64,000 nt of DNA from Nocardia cyriacigeorgica (lineage in GTDB: Bacteria > Actinomycetota > Actinomycetes > Mycobacteriales > Mycobacteriaceae), in the NCBI RefSeq assembly GCF_010868145.1, contig NZ_JAAGUY010000002.1, forward strand, positions 390,245-454,244. The letters are read 5' to 3'. Positions within the stretch are counted from its first letter, which is position 1. Every line of letters starts with the position of its first letter. Below, in pieces: positions 63,261-64,000 of this stretch. Both the position numbers and the translations under genes were made by a program. A model generated the notes under the pieces. It saw only the letters and a program-made list of their open reading frames with translations, made no database searches and was not told the DNA's origin.

Positions 63261-63572
63261 CTACTGCGGCAGACCGAGCCTGCCGCGTGCCCAGTGCGGG
63301 ACCATCGGCAGGTACTCGGGGCGGGTTTCGACGAAATGCCGCACCATCGGGCACATGGGGAGGGCGCCGAGGTGGTCGGAGCGGGTCTGGTTCAGGGCGG
63401 TCTCGACCAGAACGCGGCCATAGCCCTGGCCCTCGTACTGGGAGTAGATCTCGGTGTGCACGAATGCGCGTTCGGCACCGGTGTCCTGGTACTCCGCGTA
63501 CCCGGCGATCGCGCCGTCGACGTAGATCTCGAAGCGTTCCAGTGCGGTGTTGTTACGGACCTCTGTCGACAT
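63261..63572 (-). CDS. Small GNAT-like N-acetyltransferase (YidJ type)
   Basis: A 103-residue protein of the short GCN5-related family. The acetyl-CoA loop is EGQGYGRVLVETALNQTR (QGxG), and the C-terminus ends LPMCPMVRHFVETRPEY, the usual YidJ-type motif. The substrate is unknown. It is convergent with the DUF1579 gene and its stop lies 15 bases away. Confidence 0.85.
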   Translation of the reverse strand: MSTEVRNNTALERFEIYVDGAIAGYAEYQDTGAERAFVHTEIYSQYEGQGYGRVLVETALNQTRSDHLGALPMCPMVRHFVETRPEYLPMVPHWARGRLGLPQ

Positions 63573-63777
63573 GGCTCGAAGCTACTCCACGCGGGCGTCC
63601 GGGACACATCGCAACGTGTGGTCGACGAGGATCCGCCGTCTGTCGGGCGTGCCGGGATCGGAACAACCGCGGCAGGAAGCGATGTGGCTGCGGGATCGGG
63701 TGCCCGCCGGTGGCGTGATCGGTGGGCAACCCCAGCCGGGGGTGCGCAGGCAGGGTCGGCGGCGGAGAATCCTCGAC

Positions 63778-64000
63778 ATGGAGTCGGTGCCGACGATCGT
63801 GCTCGCCCCGGACAAGTTCAAGGGTTCGCTGACGGCCGCCGAGGTGGTGGATTCGCTGGCCACGGGTATCGGGCAGGTGCGACCGGATGCTCGGGTGGTT
63901 CGTGTTCCAGTGGCCGATGGTGGGGACGGGACCGTCGATGCGTTCGTGTCGGCCGGGTGGACACGGGTCTTGCTACGCGCGCCGGGGCCGACAGGTGAAC
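63778..64000 (+). CDS. Glycerate kinase, 5' part (continues past window end)
   Basis: The visible 74 residues begin TIVLAPDKFKGSLTAAEVV and contain VPVADGGDGTVDAFV, the substrate-binding signature of GlxK/GarK-type glycerate 2-kinases, which phosphorylate D-glycerate. ATG 63778 follows a -10-like GAGAAT by 7 bases; the GTG at 63787 is another option. It could use glycerate from the glucosylglycerate hydrolase at 48049 (inference). The frame is open to the window edge. Confidence 0.85.
   Translation, partial: MESVPTIVLAPDKFKGSLTAAEVVDSLATGIGQVRPDARVVRVPVADGGDGTVDAFVSAGWTRVLLRAPGPTGE

Overview
The window is about 64 kb of GC-rich actinobacterial chromosome, most likely from Nocardia or a close relative. 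The clearest signs are relatives of the Mycobacterium tuberculosis genes Rv0051, ponA1 (Rv0050), Rv0049, Rv0047c (PadR), ino1 (Rv0046c), leuS (Rv0041) and Rv0038. There is also an LpqY-SugAB-like sugar importer, a glucosylglycerate hydrolase, and many genes whose start codon lies 6 to 8 bases after a -10 element, as expected for leaderless transcripts.

Layout. 1-12.4 kb holds cell-envelope genes: a GT87-like membrane protein (cut by the window edge), PonA1, a zinc-ribbon protein, two DUF1707 membrane proteins, padR-ino1, two effector-binding-domain proteins and a second class A penicillin-binding protein. 12.7-21 kb holds a sugar importer whose ATPase gene lies 3.8 kb away, behind a block with menC, a DUF2786 gene, a metallohydrolase and secreted proteins. 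21.1-26.7 kb is a peptide (RiPP) locus: an FxSxx-type precursor with two FNSFI cores, an FxsB-type radical SAM enzyme, an MFS exporter and a large LuxR-type regulator. 26.9-41.4 kb is mixed accessory DNA: an F420-type oxidoreductase, an amino-acid ABC system, a His-rich protein, a RelBE-type module, an MFS pump, an XRE regulator with two small divergent genes, a PhoX-like protein, a lysozyme and an SdpI-like protein. 41.6-49.4 kb has leuS, a polysaccharide deacetylase, a VapBC-type module, an SDR and the glucosylglycerate hydrolase. 49.6-51.9 kb is a three-gene DUF692 system with a Gly/Cys-tailed membrane protein. 52.2-56.8 kb is a tightly overlapping four-gene set (ThDP enzyme, SRPBCC protein, ketosynthase III-like protein, aminotransferase). 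56.9-64 kb has EXLDI-DrrAB, an AlgH-like protein, an acyltransferase, an ECF42-YCII pair next to a perfect CRP-type palindrome, and the start of a glycerate kinase gene.

The core genes serve peptidoglycan, inositol lipids, menaquinone, translation and sugar recycling. Compared with the compact mycobacterial order, the leuS-to-ino1 interval is greatly expanded by accessory genes. The systems most worth follow-up are the double-core FxSxx peptide locus, the DUF692/Cys-tail operon and the orphan ThDP-ketosynthase-aminotransferase operon. All family calls come from reading the sequence; no database search was run.
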